A program made the translations under genes and the position numbers. The notes under the pieces were generated by a model. It was not told the origin of the DNA and did not search any database. It worked only from the letters and a program-made list of their open reading frames with translations. From Shewanella sp. Isolate13 (lineage in GTDB: Bacteria > Pseudomonadota > Gammaproteobacteria > Enterobacterales > Shewanellaceae), in NCBI RefSeq assembly GCF_022398325.1, contig NZ_JAKEVD010000002.1, forward strand, positions 143,356-207,355: DNA of 64,000 nucleotides. The letters are read 5' to 3'. Of this stretch, positions 44,919 through 56,300 are shown in pieces. How positions within the stretch are numbered: the first letter of the stretch is position 1; every line of letters starts with the position of its first letter.

Positions 44919-45189
44919 TGTGGGTTGCTCAGGCTCAGTTATTGTCGATAAGCTCACTTTTATTGATCTAGCTCAATTTTTGTGAGTCCGATAGCAAATA
45001 TATCAACCCCGTTTTATTCTGCGATTAATGCCTGCGATACTCAGCCAAGATTGAGATTCATTCTCGTATTTTACGTTCACAGTTATTGAACTTAAGCCTT
45101 ACATCAAAGTCTTTATGAAGGTTCACTCGTTCAATTAGTAAAGATGCCAAGCATCGACTCATCTCCCACAGTGGTTAGTCTGGAAGAAC
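44919..45189 (+). promoter_or_regulatory. Control region of cydDC
   Basis: About 270 nt between the preceding terminator and cydD. The main feature is an FNR-type site at 44963-44976. No coding frame of note. The promoter -10 was not assigned. Confidence 0.45.
44963..44976. promoter_or_regulatory. FNR/EtrA-type binding site upstream of cydDC
   Basis: TTGATCTAGCTCAA matches the FNR consensus TTGAT-N4-ATCAA at nine of ten conserved positions. It lies about 215 bp before cydD. The Shewanella FNR homologue EtrA, or CRP (related half-site), could use it. Confidence 0.65.
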
Positions 45190-47049
45190 ATGGATAAAAC
45201 AGTAGAGAAAAAGCTTACAAAGTGGCTTAAACAGCAGAAAAAGGCCTGTGGCTTCTATCTGAATCTGTCGGTTTTTTTCGGTGTGCTGACCGGACTCAGC
45301 TTGATGTGCCAAGCCTGGCTCATCGCGACCGTTTTACAAGGGATCATCATAGATGAGCTACCCAAGTCTGATTTTATCGATCACTTCTGGGCTTTATTGC
45401 TACTAACCATAGTGCGCGGTATTTTGGCTTTCGCTCGAGAGCGAGCCAGCTTTCAGGCCGGTGCACGACTGCGCATACAGATGCGCGGTGCAGTACTCGA
45501 TAAATTAGCGCTACTCGGTCCCGCCTTCATCAAGGGCAAACCCGCCGGAAGCTGGGCCAGTATCGTGCTGGAGCAGGTGGAAGATCTACACGATTTCTAC
45601 GCTCGTTACCTGCCGCAGGTGGTGCTAGCGGGCTTCATTCCCTTGATTATTTTAGTGGCGGTATTCCCGATAAACTGGGCGGCGGGCCTTATTCTGCTGG
45701 CGACCGCACCGCTTATTCCTATGTTTATGATCTTAGTTGGTATGGGCGCCGCCGATGCTAACCGCAAGAATTTCAGTGCGCTGGCGCGTTTAAGCGGCCA
45801 CTTTATGGATAGGCTAAAAGGCCTGTCGACCCTCAAGTTATTCAATCAAGGCGAGAAAGAGGCTAGGGTGATCCGCAAGGCCTCGGAAGAATTTCGAGAG
45901 CGCACCATGGCCGTACTGCGGATGGCGTTTTTAAGCTCCGCAGTATTGGAGTTTTTCGCTGCGGTATCGATTGCGGTACTGGCGGTCTACTTTGGCTTTA
46001 GCTACCTGCATCATCTGGACTTTGGTCACTACGGCGTGTCAATCAGCCTGTTTACTGGTTTGTTTGTATTGATCTTAGCCCCCGAGTTTTATCAGCCACT
46101 TAGAGATATGGGTACCCACTATCATGCCAAAGCCCAAGCAATTGGTGCGGCAGAAGAGTTGATGGCGCTGCTGGATCACCCAACCGAGCAACACGGCGGC
46201 GATAAGCAAGTGAGCGGAGCTGTAGAGATAGAGGCCAAGGATTTAATGGTCTATAGCCTCGATGGCAGCTTGCTGCTAGGCCCGGTTAGCTTCCAGGTAA
46301 AAGCGGGTGAGCATGTGGCGATCGTCGGCCCAAGTGGTGCGGGGAAAACCAGTTTGCTTAACGCCCTGTTGGGTTTCCTACCCTACAAGGGGCAACTTAA
46401 GATTGCTGGTACAGAGCTAAGTGAGTTATCGCTCGCGGATTGGCGTAAGCAGTTGGCATGGCTTGGGCAGGAGCCACAGCTGTTTCATGGTAGCTTGCGA
46501 GACAACATTGCCATGGGGCGAACCTTATCTGATGAGGCGATCTGTAAGTTGTTAGAGCAGGCACAGATCTTAGATTTTGTTGAGCTGCAACCTCAAGGAC
46601 TCGATTACCCTATTGCAGAGCAAACGGCGGGATTGTCCGTGGGGCAGGCTCAGCGAATAGCACTGGCTCGTGCACTTGCCCAGCAGTCGCAGCTATTCAT
46701 TCTCGATGAGCCAACAGCGAGCCTCGATAGTTTGAGCGAGCAGGCGGTACAAACCACCTTAACAAGCGCGATGCAGGGCAAGGCCTGTGTGATGGTCACC
46801 CATAGATTGGAGAACCTGAGCGTCATGGATAACGTCTTGGTGATAGATAAGGGCGCTATTGTGCAGCAGGGGAGGTATGAGCAGCTCGTGTCTGAGCCCG
46901 GTTGCTTTAAACAGATGTTGGAGGAAGCCAGTAGCGTTAGTGAGTTTGACCTTGATCTTGACCTAGCTAATGAAGCTGACCTTAACGTCGACACTCAAGC
47001 TAAAGATGCAACGTCGGCGCAGCAAACACAAGCTGAGGGAGATAAATAA
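45190..47049 (+). CDS. cydD: CydD, ABC exporter subunit for cytochrome bd assembly
   Basis: A 619-residue ABC exporter half-transporter: six transmembrane segments over about 20-310 and an ATPase domain at about 345-575. Walker A is GPSGAGKT, the signature is LSVGQAQ (the family-typical variant), and Walker B is LFILDEPT. CydDC exports cysteine and glutathione and is needed to mature cytochrome bd and other periplasmic hemes. An acidic tail after residue 580 (DLDLDLANEADL) is low complexity. Its stop overlaps the cydC start (TAATG). Confidence 0.95.
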   Translation: MDKTVEKKLTKWLKQQKKACGFYLNLSVFFGVLTGLSLMCQAWLIATVLQGIIIDELPKSDFIDHFWALLLLTIVRGILAFARERASFQAGARLRIQMRGAVLDKLALLGPAFIKGKPAGSWASIVLEQVEDLHDFYARYLPQVVLAGFIPLIILVAVFPINWAAGLILLATAPLIPMFMILVGMGAADANRKNFSALARLSGHFMDRLKGLSTLKLFNQGEKEARVIRKASEEFRERTMAVLRMAFLSSAVLEFFAAVSIAVLAVYFGFSYLHHLDFGHYGVSISLFTGLFVLILAPEFYQPLRDMGTHYHAKAQAIGAAEELMALLDHPTEQHGGDKQVSGAVEIEAKDLMVYSLDGSLLLGPVSFQVKAGEHVAIVGPSGAGKTSLLNALLGFLPYKGQLKIAGTELSELSLADWRKQLAWLGQEPQLFHGSLRDNIAMGRTLSDEAICKLLEQAQILDFVELQPQGLDYPIAEQTAGLSVGQAQRIALARALAQQSQLFILDEPTASLDSLSEQAVQTTLTSAMQGKACVMVTHRLENLSVMDNVLVIDKGAIVQQGRYEQLVSEPGCFKQMLEEASSVSEFDLDLDLANEADLNVDTQAKDATSAQQTQAEGDK

Positions 47050-48788
47050 TGCGAGCACTACTTCCTTATATTAAACGCTTTAAAAGCCAAGGCTTTATGA
47101 TGTTTATTGGCCTGTTTTTAAGCGTGACTACCTTGATGGCTGGCATAGGTTTACTGTCGTTATCTGGTTGGTTCCTGTCGGCAACGGCAGTCGCAGGCTT
47201 AACGGTATTAACTGCGCAGACCTTTAACTACTTTACTCCAGCAGGTGGGGTGCGTTTCTTATCGATAGTGCGCACCGCCAGTCGCTATGGTGAGCGCCTT
47301 GCTACTCATGAAGCGACCTTTAGTTTATTGACGGATCTTCGCTGCTGGGTATGGAATAAGCTGCTTCCCCTGAGCGCCAAGAATCTGCAAGGGGTGCGCC
47401 AAGGCGACCTGCTTAACCGCTTAGTGGCCGATATTGATACCTTAGATCACCTGTATCTGCGATTAATGACGCCGTTAGCTGCGTCGTTATTGATGATGCT
47501 GGCGCTATACTTTTTCGTTGGCCATTTTGATCCAGAATTAGCACGCACTTTATGTAGTGTATTATTGGCCGTCTGGCTATTGCTACCAACGACCTTTTAC
47601 TTTCTTGGTCGCAAACCCGGTATTGCCCAGTTAGAGACCAAACGACAGTTAAGAGTCCAGCTATTGGAATACCTACAGGGTCAGGCCGAGTTGACGCTGT
47701 TTGGTGCGCAAAAGGCTTATAGAGACAGGCTTAATCAGGCGCAAAGCGTGATGATTAATAGCCAGAATGTGATGAACCGAGTGACGGCGCTAAGCCAAGC
47801 CTGCTTGATTTTGTGTCATGGTTTTGCGGTGCTGCTGATGCTGTATTTAGCCGCGACAGGCGTGGGTACGGCGGTGCCGCCAGGACCAAGACTTGCCATG
47901 GTGGTGTTCTTAACCATGGCAACAATCGAGATGATGATGCCGTTGGCAGGTGCCTTCCAGCATCTATCGGCCTGTAGTTCGGCGGCGACTAGACTCAATG
48001 AGGTGGTCGAGCAAGCGCCAAGTGTCACTTTTGCAAATGAGCAGAGCGTAGCAGTCACCGCGGGCAATATCGCCTTTAAGGATATCGATTTTGGTTATGC
48101 CAAAAATCAAAGTGTGCTCAGTGGGCTCAATCTCCATATTCCGTCCGGGCAGAAAGTGGCCCTACTTGGACAAACGGGCTGTGGTAAATCGAGCCTATTG
48201 TCGCTATTGACTCGAGAGTGGTTACCGACAAACGGTCAGATCACCATCGATGATCATGAAGTCGGCGATTATACCGAGCAGCAACTGCGCCAATCTATGT
48301 CGGTGGTGAGTCAGCGGATCTATCTTTTCAGCGGTAGCTTGCGAGACAACTTGGCCTTGGCCATTGAGGGAGCGACCCGTAAGGATGATGACAAGCTAAT
48401 TGCCGTGCTACAAAAGGTCGGCTTAGACAGCTTACTGCAGGGAGAAAAGCCGCTCGATACTTGGCTAGGCGAGGGTGGACGTCAGCTCTCTGGTGGCGAG
48501 CAGCGCCGTATCGGTGTCGCAAGGGCTTTATTACGTGATGCACCAATCTTATTGCTTGATGAGCCAACCGAAGGCTTAGATAAGCGCACCGAACGTGAGA
48601 TTCTGCGTCTGTTATTCGAGTTCGCCGAGGGTAAGACGATGCTGATGATAAGTCACCGACTCACCGCCATGAACAAGATGGATACTATCCATTTAATGGA
48701 CCAAGGTACTATTCGTACCAGCGGAAGTCATAGGCAGTTACTCAGCTCAGATGACTATTATGCTAGCTTGTTTGAGCGTTTAGCCTAG
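47049..48788 (+). CDS. cydC: CydC, ABC exporter subunit for cytochrome bd assembly
   Basis: A 579-residue partner of CydD with six transmembrane segments and an ATPase domain. Walker A is GQTGCGKS, the signature LSGGEQRR and Walker B LLLLDEPTEGLD. The two subunits form the heterodimer. It starts inside the cydD stop codon. The cydAB structural genes are not in this window. It ends at a bidirectional terminator shared with the convergent chemoreceptor gene. Confidence 0.95.
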   Translation: MRALLPYIKRFKSQGFMMFIGLFLSVTTLMAGIGLLSLSGWFLSATAVAGLTVLTAQTFNYFTPAGGVRFLSIVRTASRYGERLATHEATFSLLTDLRCWVWNKLLPLSAKNLQGVRQGDLLNRLVADIDTLDHLYLRLMTPLAASLLMMLALYFFVGHFDPELARTLCSVLLAVWLLLPTTFYFLGRKPGIAQLETKRQLRVQLLEYLQGQAELTLFGAQKAYRDRLNQAQSVMINSQNVMNRVTALSQACLILCHGFAVLLMLYLAATGVGTAVPPGPRLAMVVFLTMATIEMMMPLAGAFQHLSACSSAATRLNEVVEQAPSVTFANEQSVAVTAGNIAFKDIDFGYAKNQSVLSGLNLHIPSGQKVALLGQTGCGKSSLLSLLTREWLPTNGQITIDDHEVGDYTEQQLRQSMSVVSQRIYLFSGSLRDNLALAIEGATRKDDDKLIAVLQKVGLDSLLQGEKPLDTWLGEGGRQLSGGEQRRIGVARALLRDAPILLLDEPTEGLDKRTEREILRLLFEFAEGKTMLMISHRLTAMNKMDTIHLMDQGTIRTSGSHRQLLSSDDYYASLFERLA

Positions 48789-48831
48789 TATCATCGATAA
48801 AGATTGACCGCTATCGAAATCGAGTGCAAAG

Positions 48832-48861
48832 AAAAAGCCCTGAATAATCAGGGCTTTTTTA
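48832..48861. terminator. Bidirectional terminator between cydC and a chemoreceptor gene
   Basis: AAAAAGCCCTGA at 48833-48844 pairs with TCAGGGCTTTTT at 48849-48860 around a 4-nt loop, with T runs on both strands. Confidence 0.93.
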
Positions 48862-48888
48862 TGGGTAATTGGGTTTGTACTGCTGGTA

Positions 48889-50769
48889 TTAGATTTTAAA
48901 ACGAGAAACCCGCTCACTTAATCCGCTTGAGGTTTGCAGCATCTCTTGGGCGTTATCGCTGACCTCTTGGGTTTGCGATGACAGTAGGTGAGAGGTATCG
49001 CTGATCGCTTGAGTGTTACGGCTGATATCCTCTGAAACCGCACGCTGCTCCTCTGCCGCACTGGCGATCTGGGTCGCCATATCCGAGATCTCGGTGATCG
49101 ATTGGGTGATGCTTTCTAGGCTATGTTTGGCTTGGTTGGCAAATTCGACACTGTTATGGGCGAGTTGTGTGCTCGATGTCATCGAGGAGACCGCTTGCTG
49201 GCTGTTTTGCTGCAAGGCGGTGATCATGGCGCGGATCTCTTCGGTCGAGTCTTGGGTGCGGTGACTCAGTACGCGCACTTCATCGGCAACCACAGCAAAA
49301 CCGCGGCCTTGCTCGCCCGCTCGCGCCGCCTCGATCGCAGCATTCAGGGCTAGCAGGTTGGTCTGCTCGGCAATCGCCTGAATCGTCGAGAGGATCTGAT
49401 TGATTTCGGTGGCGTTCTCTTCGAGGGCTGAAACCACCTTAGAGGCATCACCAAGTTGCTGTGACAAAAGCTCGATAGAGTCGCTGCTCTTAACGATGAC
49501 TTCATTGCCTTCAATGCAGGCTTGAGTCGATACCTGTGCCGCATTGGCGGTCATCTCTGCATGGTTGGCGACTTCGCTAGCGGTTGCCGACATCTCATGG
49601 ATCGCGGTGGCTATCTGATCCACATCTTGATGCTGACCATTGACGCCATCACTGGCTTTAGTGGCGATATCTGCAGAGTCATGGATCTGTTTGATCAGCT
49701 GTTCGGTATCTTGTGAGATGGCTTGCACCATCTGCTGCAAACTTGCGAGGAAGCTGTTCATATGGCGCTCTAACTGACCAATTTCGTCCTGCTTATCGGC
49801 AGGGAAACGTTGAGTTAAGTCACCATCGCCCTGGGAAAGCTTTTCGATGGCTAGGCTGAGTTGCTGAAGTGGCTTAAACAGATAGCTAACCGAGACAGAC
49901 GCGAGCAATAAAATGATTAAAGCTAATACTGTTACCGCGATGAGCGATTGAATGATTTGCGCTTGTATTGCTTCGTAGGCGAGGGCTTTGTCTTCGACTA
50001 AGCCTAGGGTCCAGTTGGTGCCTTTTAGTGAAGTTAAGCGGATTAGTTTATCTTGGCGATCTTGCCATTCAATGGTGGCGATCTTGCCGCTATTGCGCAG
50101 AGCCTGAATAGTCTGTGGATTTAAACTTGCCGCTAAACGAGTCGCATCTTGCTGAGTGTAACTCCTATCTCTAAAAGCCAAGATCTTATTATTTTCATCC
50201 AGCAAGAATGCAAAACCGGCATTAGCGATATTGAGGCTATCGATCTGCTGGGTGATATAGCCGATGCTTAGGTCCGCCGCGAGCACTCCAGAGAATTGAC
50301 CGTTAAAGCGTTTAGCTAAGGTCACGACGGTATCACCGGAGATATCCACATAAGGCAAGGTGGTGATGATCTCGTGGCTGTTGTAGGCTGCTTGGTACCA
50401 TGGACGGGTGCGACCATCAAAATCGGCTGGGATCTCAACGGCTTTGTCGCCAGAGATCACCTGTCCGTTTTCTAATCCCATATACAGGTTAATAAAGCCA
50501 CCTGCTTGAATGCTAAGTTCTAGCTCTTTCGCATTATCTAGGCCGTTTTGCAGCGGAGTCTCATTGGCTGTGATGATACGTTTCTTATCTGCTAACCAAC
50601 TAAATATATTGTTGCTGACCGCATCGGCTTGCAGTGCAAAGCGGGTCGTGATGGCATTTTCTGTGTGCTGGTTTAGCTGCTTGGTCGCAATAAGGGCGAG
50701 TGTCGCTGTTATCGTCACTATGACGACTAAAACGGCGAGTTGGATCTTGTGCTTAATTGTAAGGTTCAT
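48889..50769 (-). CDS. Methyl-accepting chemotaxis protein with dCache-type sensor (copy 1)
   Basis: A 626-residue chemoreceptor. TM1 at about 8-28, a periplasmic Cache-like sensor at about 30-270 ([12 protein letters not shown], the [14 protein letters not shown] strand), TM2 near 275-297, and HAMP to about 350. A cytoplasmic signalling domain follows with the conserved hairpin tip [20 protein letters not shown]. The ligand is unknown; Cache sensors often bind amino acids or organic acids. I chose the ATG giving MNLTIKHK because it gives the same length and N-terminus as its neighbour. No CheR-tethering pentapeptide is present at the C-terminus (SRFKI). Confidence 0.9.
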   Translation of the reverse strand: MNLTIKHKIQLAVLVVIVTITATLALIATKQLNQHTENAITTRFALQADAVSNNIFSWLADKKRIITANETPLQNGLDNAKELELSIQAGGFINLYMGLENGQVISGDKAVEIPADFDGRTRPWYQAAYNSHEIITTLPYVDISGDTVVTLAKRFNGQFSGVLAADLSIGYITQQIDSLNIANAGFAFLLDENNKILAFRDRSYTQQDATRLAASLNPQTIQALRNSGKIATIEWQDRQDKLIRLTSLKGTNWTLGLVEDKALAYEAIQAQIIQSLIAVTVLALIILLLASVSVSYLFKPLQQLSLAIEKLSQGDGDLTQRFPADKQDEIGQLERHMNSFLASLQQMVQAISQDTEQLIKQIHDSADIATKASDGVNGQHQDVDQIATAIHEMSATASEVANHAEMTANAAQVSTQACIEGNEVIVKSSDSIELLSQQLGDASKVVSALEENATEINQILSTIQAIAEQTNLLALNAAIEAARAGEQGRGFAVVADEVRVLSHRTQDSTEEIRAMITALQQNSQQAVSSMTSSTQLAHNSVEFANQAKHSLESITQSITEISDMATQIASAAEEQRAVSEDISRNTQAISDTSHLLSSQTQEVSDNAQEMLQTSSGLSERVSRFKI

Positions 50770-51069
50770 TTTAATAATTTTGACCGACAAATCATTGGCT
50801 AAAGGCTGTCAGTACGGCAAGGTCTTGTTGAGAGTGGGCGGATTATAGGGGATGATAATTAGTTGAGCATTTGAATCGTTTCATCACTGAGAGATTTGTC
50901 TCAAATTATTAATAACTAATACTAAAATTACTAATGGTTACATAACGCAGAAACAACTATGTCAGCTGCACCTTTTATCGTTTAAATGTGATTGGAAATG
51001 TCACTAAAGGGGCGGTTTTATAATAAAAGCCCTGCATTAAACAGGGCTTATAGAGGCGTTATCGGCTAT
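50770..51069. other. Intergenic region between the two chemoreceptor genes
   Basis: About 300 nt holding the promoter of copy 1 (-) and the terminator of copy 2 (-). No gene is visible. The A/T-rich stretch around 50880-50940 is a plausible promoter area. Confidence 0.45.
51019..51050 (-). terminator. Terminator after chemoreceptor copy 2
   Basis: AAGCCCTG at 51027-51034 pairs with CAGGGCTT at 51042-51049. On the minus strand it is followed by TTTTATTA. Confidence 0.8.
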
Positions 51070-52950
51070 TTAGATCTTAAAGCGTGAGACGCGATCGCTT
51101 AGTTCATTTGAGGTCTGCAACATCTCTAATGCATTGTCACTCACCTCTTGGGTTTGAGACGACAGTTGATGAGACGTATCACTAATCGCTTGAGTGTTAC
51201 GACTGATATCTTCAGACACCGCACGTTGCTCTTCTGCTGCACTAGCAATCTGGGTCGACATATCGGAGATCTCAGTAATGGAGTCGGTGATACGCTCTAG
51301 ACTCTGTTTTGCCATGCTAGCGAATTCGACGCTCTGATGGGCGATATCTGTGCTCGATGCCATAGAAGATACTGCCTGTTGGCTGTTTCGCTGTAAGGTG
51401 GTGATCATGGCTCTGATCTCTTCGGTCGAGTCTTGGGTTCGATGACTCAATACGCGTACTTCATCGGCTACCACGGCAAAACCTCGGCCCTGTTCACCGG
51501 CTCGAGCCGCTTCGATCGCTGCGTTAAGCGCCAGCAGGTTCGTTTGTTCGGCAATAGCTTGAATCGTTGACAGGATCTGGTTGATCTCGGTAGCGTTCTC
51601 TTCGAGTGCTGAAACCACCTTAGAGGCATCGCCTAACTGTTCAGAAAGCAGCTCGATAGAGTCGCTACTCTTAACGATAACTTCGTTACCTTCAACACAA
51701 GCCTGAGTCGATACTTGCGCAGCATTGGCTGTCATCTCCGCATGGTTGGCGACTTCACTGGCAGTGGCTGACATCTCGTGAATTGCGGTGGCTATCTGAT
51801 CCACATCTTGATGCTGACCATTCACACCTTCGCTGGCTTTAGATGCGATAGCCGAAGACTCATGGATCTGTTGGATGAGTTGTTCGGTATCGCTGGAGAT
51901 CGCCTTAACCATCTGTTGCAGGCTCTCAAGGAAACGGTTCATATGGCCTTCAAGCAGACCAATTTCATCTTGTTTACTTGCAGCAAAGCGCTGAGTCAGG
52001 TCGCCATCGCCCTTAGATAGGGTTTCAATTGCATTGGTCAATTGTTGCAGCGGTTTGAACATCTGGTTCACGATGAAAGAAGCAATCATCAAGATGATGA
52101 ATGCAAGCACTGCAACCACGATGAGCTTATTAACGACTTGCTTCTCAATCATTTGATAGGCAAGGTTTTTATCCTCAACTAAACCCAGTGTCCAGTTGGT
52201 GCCCTTTAGGTGAGTTAAACTGATCAGTTTCTCATTGCCGTCTCGCCATTCGATGGTGTTGAGCTCACCATTGTTGCGGATAGCCTCAATGTTTGATGGC
52301 GTTAATGTTTGCGCGAGACGGCTGGCATCTTTTTGCGCGAAGCTAGTATCTCTAAATGCGAGAACTTTATTGTTTTCATCCAGCAGGAAGGCAAAGCCTG
52401 CATTCTCAATCTGCAGATTATTAATCTGCTCCGTTATGTAACCGATACTTAAATCGGCAGCGATAACCCCCTTCATCGCGCCATTAAAACGCTGGGCCAG
52501 TGTCACTACTGCGGCACCTGTGATATCGATATAGGGAGGCGTGATGATCATCTCAGAGCCACTGTAAGCCTGGCTATACCAAGGGCGTGTTCGTGGATCA
52601 TAATCGTCTGGCCAAGGCTGGCTCTTATCACCTGAGATGATATCGCCAGTATCAAATCCAGCATACACATCGATGAAACCGCCGCTATTGACAGATAACC
52701 ATAACTCTCTGTCACTGTCTAAGCCTTGCTGTATTCGAGATTTGTTAGCCTTAACGATGCGCTTCTTATCTTCTAGCCAACTGAAGATATTATTACTCAC
52801 AGCTTCGGCCTGTAACTCGAAGCGTGTTGAGATCGCCAGTTCTGTATCATGGATTAATTGGCGGGTCGACAGGGTTGCCAAGGTGCTACTAATGGCAAGA
52901 ATAGTCACTAAAACGGCAAGTTGAATTTTGTGCTTTATCGTAAGGTTCAT
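51070..52950 (-). CDS. Methyl-accepting chemotaxis protein with dCache-type sensor (copy 2)
   Basis: A 626-residue paralogue of the neighbouring chemoreceptor with the same architecture: TM1 about 8-28, Cache-like sensor about 30-270 ([14 protein letters not shown]), TM2, HAMP, signalling domain. The signalling half is nearly identical to copy 1, while the sensor half differs throughout. The start ATG gives [14 protein letters not shown] as in copy 1; an in-frame GTG lies four codons upstream. The ligand is unknown. The pair arose by tandem duplication. Confidence 0.9.
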   Translation of the reverse strand: MNLTIKHKIQLAVLVTILAISSTLATLSTRQLIHDTELAISTRFELQAEAVSNNIFSWLEDKKRIVKANKSRIQQGLDSDRELWLSVNSGGFIDVYAGFDTGDIISGDKSQPWPDDYDPRTRPWYSQAYSGSEMIITPPYIDITGAAVVTLAQRFNGAMKGVIAADLSIGYITEQINNLQIENAGFAFLLDENNKVLAFRDTSFAQKDASRLAQTLTPSNIEAIRNNGELNTIEWRDGNEKLISLTHLKGTNWTLGLVEDKNLAYQMIEKQVVNKLIVVAVLAFIILMIASFIVNQMFKPLQQLTNAIETLSKGDGDLTQRFAASKQDEIGLLEGHMNRFLESLQQMVKAISSDTEQLIQQIHESSAIASKASEGVNGQHQDVDQIATAIHEMSATASEVANHAEMTANAAQVSTQACVEGNEVIVKSSDSIELLSEQLGDASKVVSALEENATEINQILSTIQAIAEQTNLLALNAAIEAARAGEQGRGFAVVADEVRVLSHRTQDSTEEIRAMITTLQRNSQQAVSSMASSTDIAHQSVEFASMAKQSLERITDSITEISDMSTQIASAAEEQRAVSEDISRNTQAISDTSHQLSSQTQEVSDNALEMLQTSNELSDRVSRFKI

Positions 52951-53238
52951 TTTATTTATCACTAATAAAATTTAGGTTAAGCAACCATTTTGGCTAGTAA
53001 GATCATGGAAGTGTAGATTAATCCCATGTTTAAAAAACGGCTGAATTATAAAGCAAAGGTTTTAAGTATGTATATCAGATTCATGATAAATGGGAGAGTT
53101 ATCTCAAATATTACACAATGATAGAAGCGTTTTGTGTACGCAGGTGTGTAGCGTGTCAAAGAGGTGGAAAATTTACATGAAAACAATCCAGTACGGCATT
53201 AGGATTTCGGTGATAATGATGGCAGGCCTACCATCGTT
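52951..53238. other. Intergenic region upstream of chemoreceptor copy 2
   Basis: About 290 nt without a gene, expected to contain the promoter for the chemoreceptor on the minus strand. Nothing else was recognised. Confidence 0.4.
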
Positions 53239-53272
53239 AAAATAAAAGCCGACTGCAATACAATCGGCTTTC
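53239..53272 (-). terminator. Terminator downstream of putA
   Basis: AAAGCCGA at 53245-53252 pairs with TCGGCTTT at 53264-53271. On the minus strand the stem is followed by TATTTTAA, giving a T-rich tail. A second imperfect hairpin (CCCTGCACACC with GGTGTACAGGG, 53287-53311) lies between it and the putA stop. Confidence 0.75.
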
Positions 53273-53322
53273 TAGTCAATTCACTCCCCTGCACACCTTA
53301 GGTGTACAGGGAAGGTTTAGCG

Positions 53323-56300
53323 CTACTCCTCGCTATCACCGAGTGACAGTAAGGTTGCATTACCACCAATGGCGGTGATGTTGTTGGTGCGGGTCTTTTC
53401 GGTGACGAAGCGAGTCAGGTAGTGTGGACCGCCTGCCTTTGGCCCCGTGCCCGATAGTCCCTGACCACCGAATGGCTGTACACCCACAACCGCACCAATT
53501 TGGTTACGGTTGATGTAGACGTTACCCACATTCACTCTGCTTGCGAGATTGAGTGCGTGACCTTCGTTACGGCTGTGAATACCTAAGGTCAAACCAAAGC
53601 CCGTTGAGTTGATCTCTTCGATGACTTTATCAAGTTCAGACGCCTTGTAGCGGATCACATGCAGGATCGGGCCGAAATGCTCTTTATCCAGCACCTTGAT
53701 CGAATCAATCTCTACCGCCGTTGGCGCCACAAAGTGACCATTCTCGGTGCCCTCTGGTAACTCTAGCTGATTGAGTAAGGTGCCGACCTGCTTAATATGG
53801 TCGATATGGGCATTGAGGTTTGCTTTGGCTGTGGCATCGATAACCGGGCCCACATCGGTTTTGACCAAGCCTGGATGACCTATGCTTAGCTCTTCCATTG
53901 CGCCTTTCATCACATCGAGTACGCGGTCGGCAATATCTTCTTGCAGGAAGAGTACCCGTAATGCCGAGCATCGCTGGCCAGCGCTGGTGAACGATGAGTC
54001 AATGATATCGTGAACCACTTGCTCTGGTTGTGATGTCGAATCGACCACCATAGCATTTTGACCACCGGTCTCAGCGATAAGCGGAATGATCGCCCCTTCA
54101 CGCATCGCCAGTGTGCGGTTAATCAGTTTGGCTGTACCTGTTGAACCCGTAAAGCAAACACCACCAATGCGCTCATCGGCAGTAATTGCCGCGCCAACAG
54201 TAGCACCTGTGCCTGGAAGAAACTGTAGTACTTCCTTAGGAATTCCCGCTTCGTGAGCGAGCTGAGTCGCACGGTAACCAACGATCGATGTTTGCTCGGC
54301 TGGTTTTGCCACTACAGTGTTACCAGCTGCTAGCGCCGCTGCCACTTGTCCTAAGAAGATAGCTAATGGGAAGTTCCAAGGGCTGATGCAGACAAAGATC
54401 CCGCGACCCTGTAAGAATAGCTCATTGAGCTCACCCGTCGGGCCAGGAAGCAGTTCTGGCTTAGCCATCATTTTCTTCGCTTGTACCGCGTAATAGCGGC
54501 AGAAATCCACGGCTTCACGGACTTCATCGATACCATCTTGAATACTCTTACCCGCTTCACGGGTACAGAGCGCGATGAGTTCTTCACGGTTTTCTTCTAG
54601 CAAGTCCGCAAGTTTTTGTAGTGCATTGGCACGCACTTCTACCGGTGTGGAACACCAGCTTGGGAATGCGGCATTGGCGCTTGCAAGGGCTTGCTCAACC
54701 GCTTGGTTGTTGGCAAAAGCAATTTTACCTACCACTTGTGTGGTGTCGAATGGACTCACCACCTCTTTGGTTTCGCCAGCTAGGGTCTCACCGTTAACCA
54801 GTGGACCTGCATGCCATGTGGTGTCTTTAAACTTGTCTAGTGCGGCGAAGAATGGCTCAGATTCGGAGATGATGTTCATATTGAGTCCCTTGGAGTTTTT
54901 GCGCGATGGGCCAAAGATATCGGCTGGCTGAACGATCATGTTATTTGAAAGTGTCTGGTACTTTTTCAAGGTCGTCAGTGGGTGAACCACGAGCGATTCG
55001 ATTGCTACCTTAGGATCGACAAGTTTATGAACAAATGAGGTGTTAGCACCATTTTCCAATAGTCGTCGTACTAGGTAGGGCAAGAGTTCTTTATGTTCAC
55101 CGATCGGCGCATAGATACGAACCCGAGTCGTAGGACTTTCGGCCAGCAGTGTATCGTACAGCTCTTGACCCATGCCATGTAGGCGTTGGAATTCGTAGAG
55201 ACGATCGCCTGCCATATCCATGATGACCGCAACGGATTGAGCATTATGGGTTGCAAACTGTGGGTAGATGGCACCTCTCGTTGCATCTGACAGTAGGTAA
55301 CGCGCAGAAGCAAGATAAGAGACGTCTGTGCCCGCTTTGCGAGTAAACAGCGAGTAGCCTCCTTCACCATTTTGCTGGGCCCACTTAAGCTCACTATCCC
55401 AATACGCGCCTTTAACCAGTCGCACCGGGATCTCATCACCTTGCTCTTTTGCAAGACGCGTGAGCCAACAAAGTACAGGTAGACCACGTTTGGCATAGGT
55501 TTGAACTACGATCCCCAGCAGTCCCCAGCCCTTAGCTGCATCTGAGTTGTAGAGCATTTTAAACAGCTTGAGGTGGAGTTCGAGTCTGTCCATCTCTTCG
55601 GCATCGATGGAGATCCCGACATTGAGGCTACGCCCCTGGACAATAAGTTTGATCAGCGTGTCATATAGCTCGCTGAGGACTCTATCTTCATTGGCCACTT
55701 CGTATCTTGGGTGAAGCGCCGATAGCTTGATAGAGATAGTGGGGCGAGGAGCCTGAGTTTCATCGTAATCTTGTGCGCCAAGAGCCGCGATCGCTGATGA
55801 ATATTCAGAGAAGTACTTGTCGGCGTCAGCTTTAGTGAGCGCCGCTTCGCCAAGCATGTCATAACTGTGGCTATAGCCAAGTTTGCGATTGTTCTCACTG
55901 TTTTTAAGGCCATCTTTTATGCTTGTACCAAGAACAAACTGCTTACCCATGATCTTCATGGCAGCAAGCATGGCTTGACGAATCACGGGCTCGCCCATTT
56001 TGTTGACTAAGCGATTTAATAGGTTGCTTGGCTTACCGTCAACAGCTTGGTCTAGCTTGACGATTTTACCCGTTAGCATGAGTCCCCATGTTGACGCGTT
56101 CACTAACAGTGAATCACTCTTACTTAAATGTTCATCCCATTTAGCACCCGATAGCTTATCTTCGATTAACGCGTCAGCGGTAGCCGCATCTGGAATACGC
56201 AATAACGCCTCGGCAAGACACATCAAAATAATGCCTTCCTGCGTTTCTAGGCTGTACTGTTGCAAGAAGGCATCAATACCCACCATTAGGCCTTTCTTGT

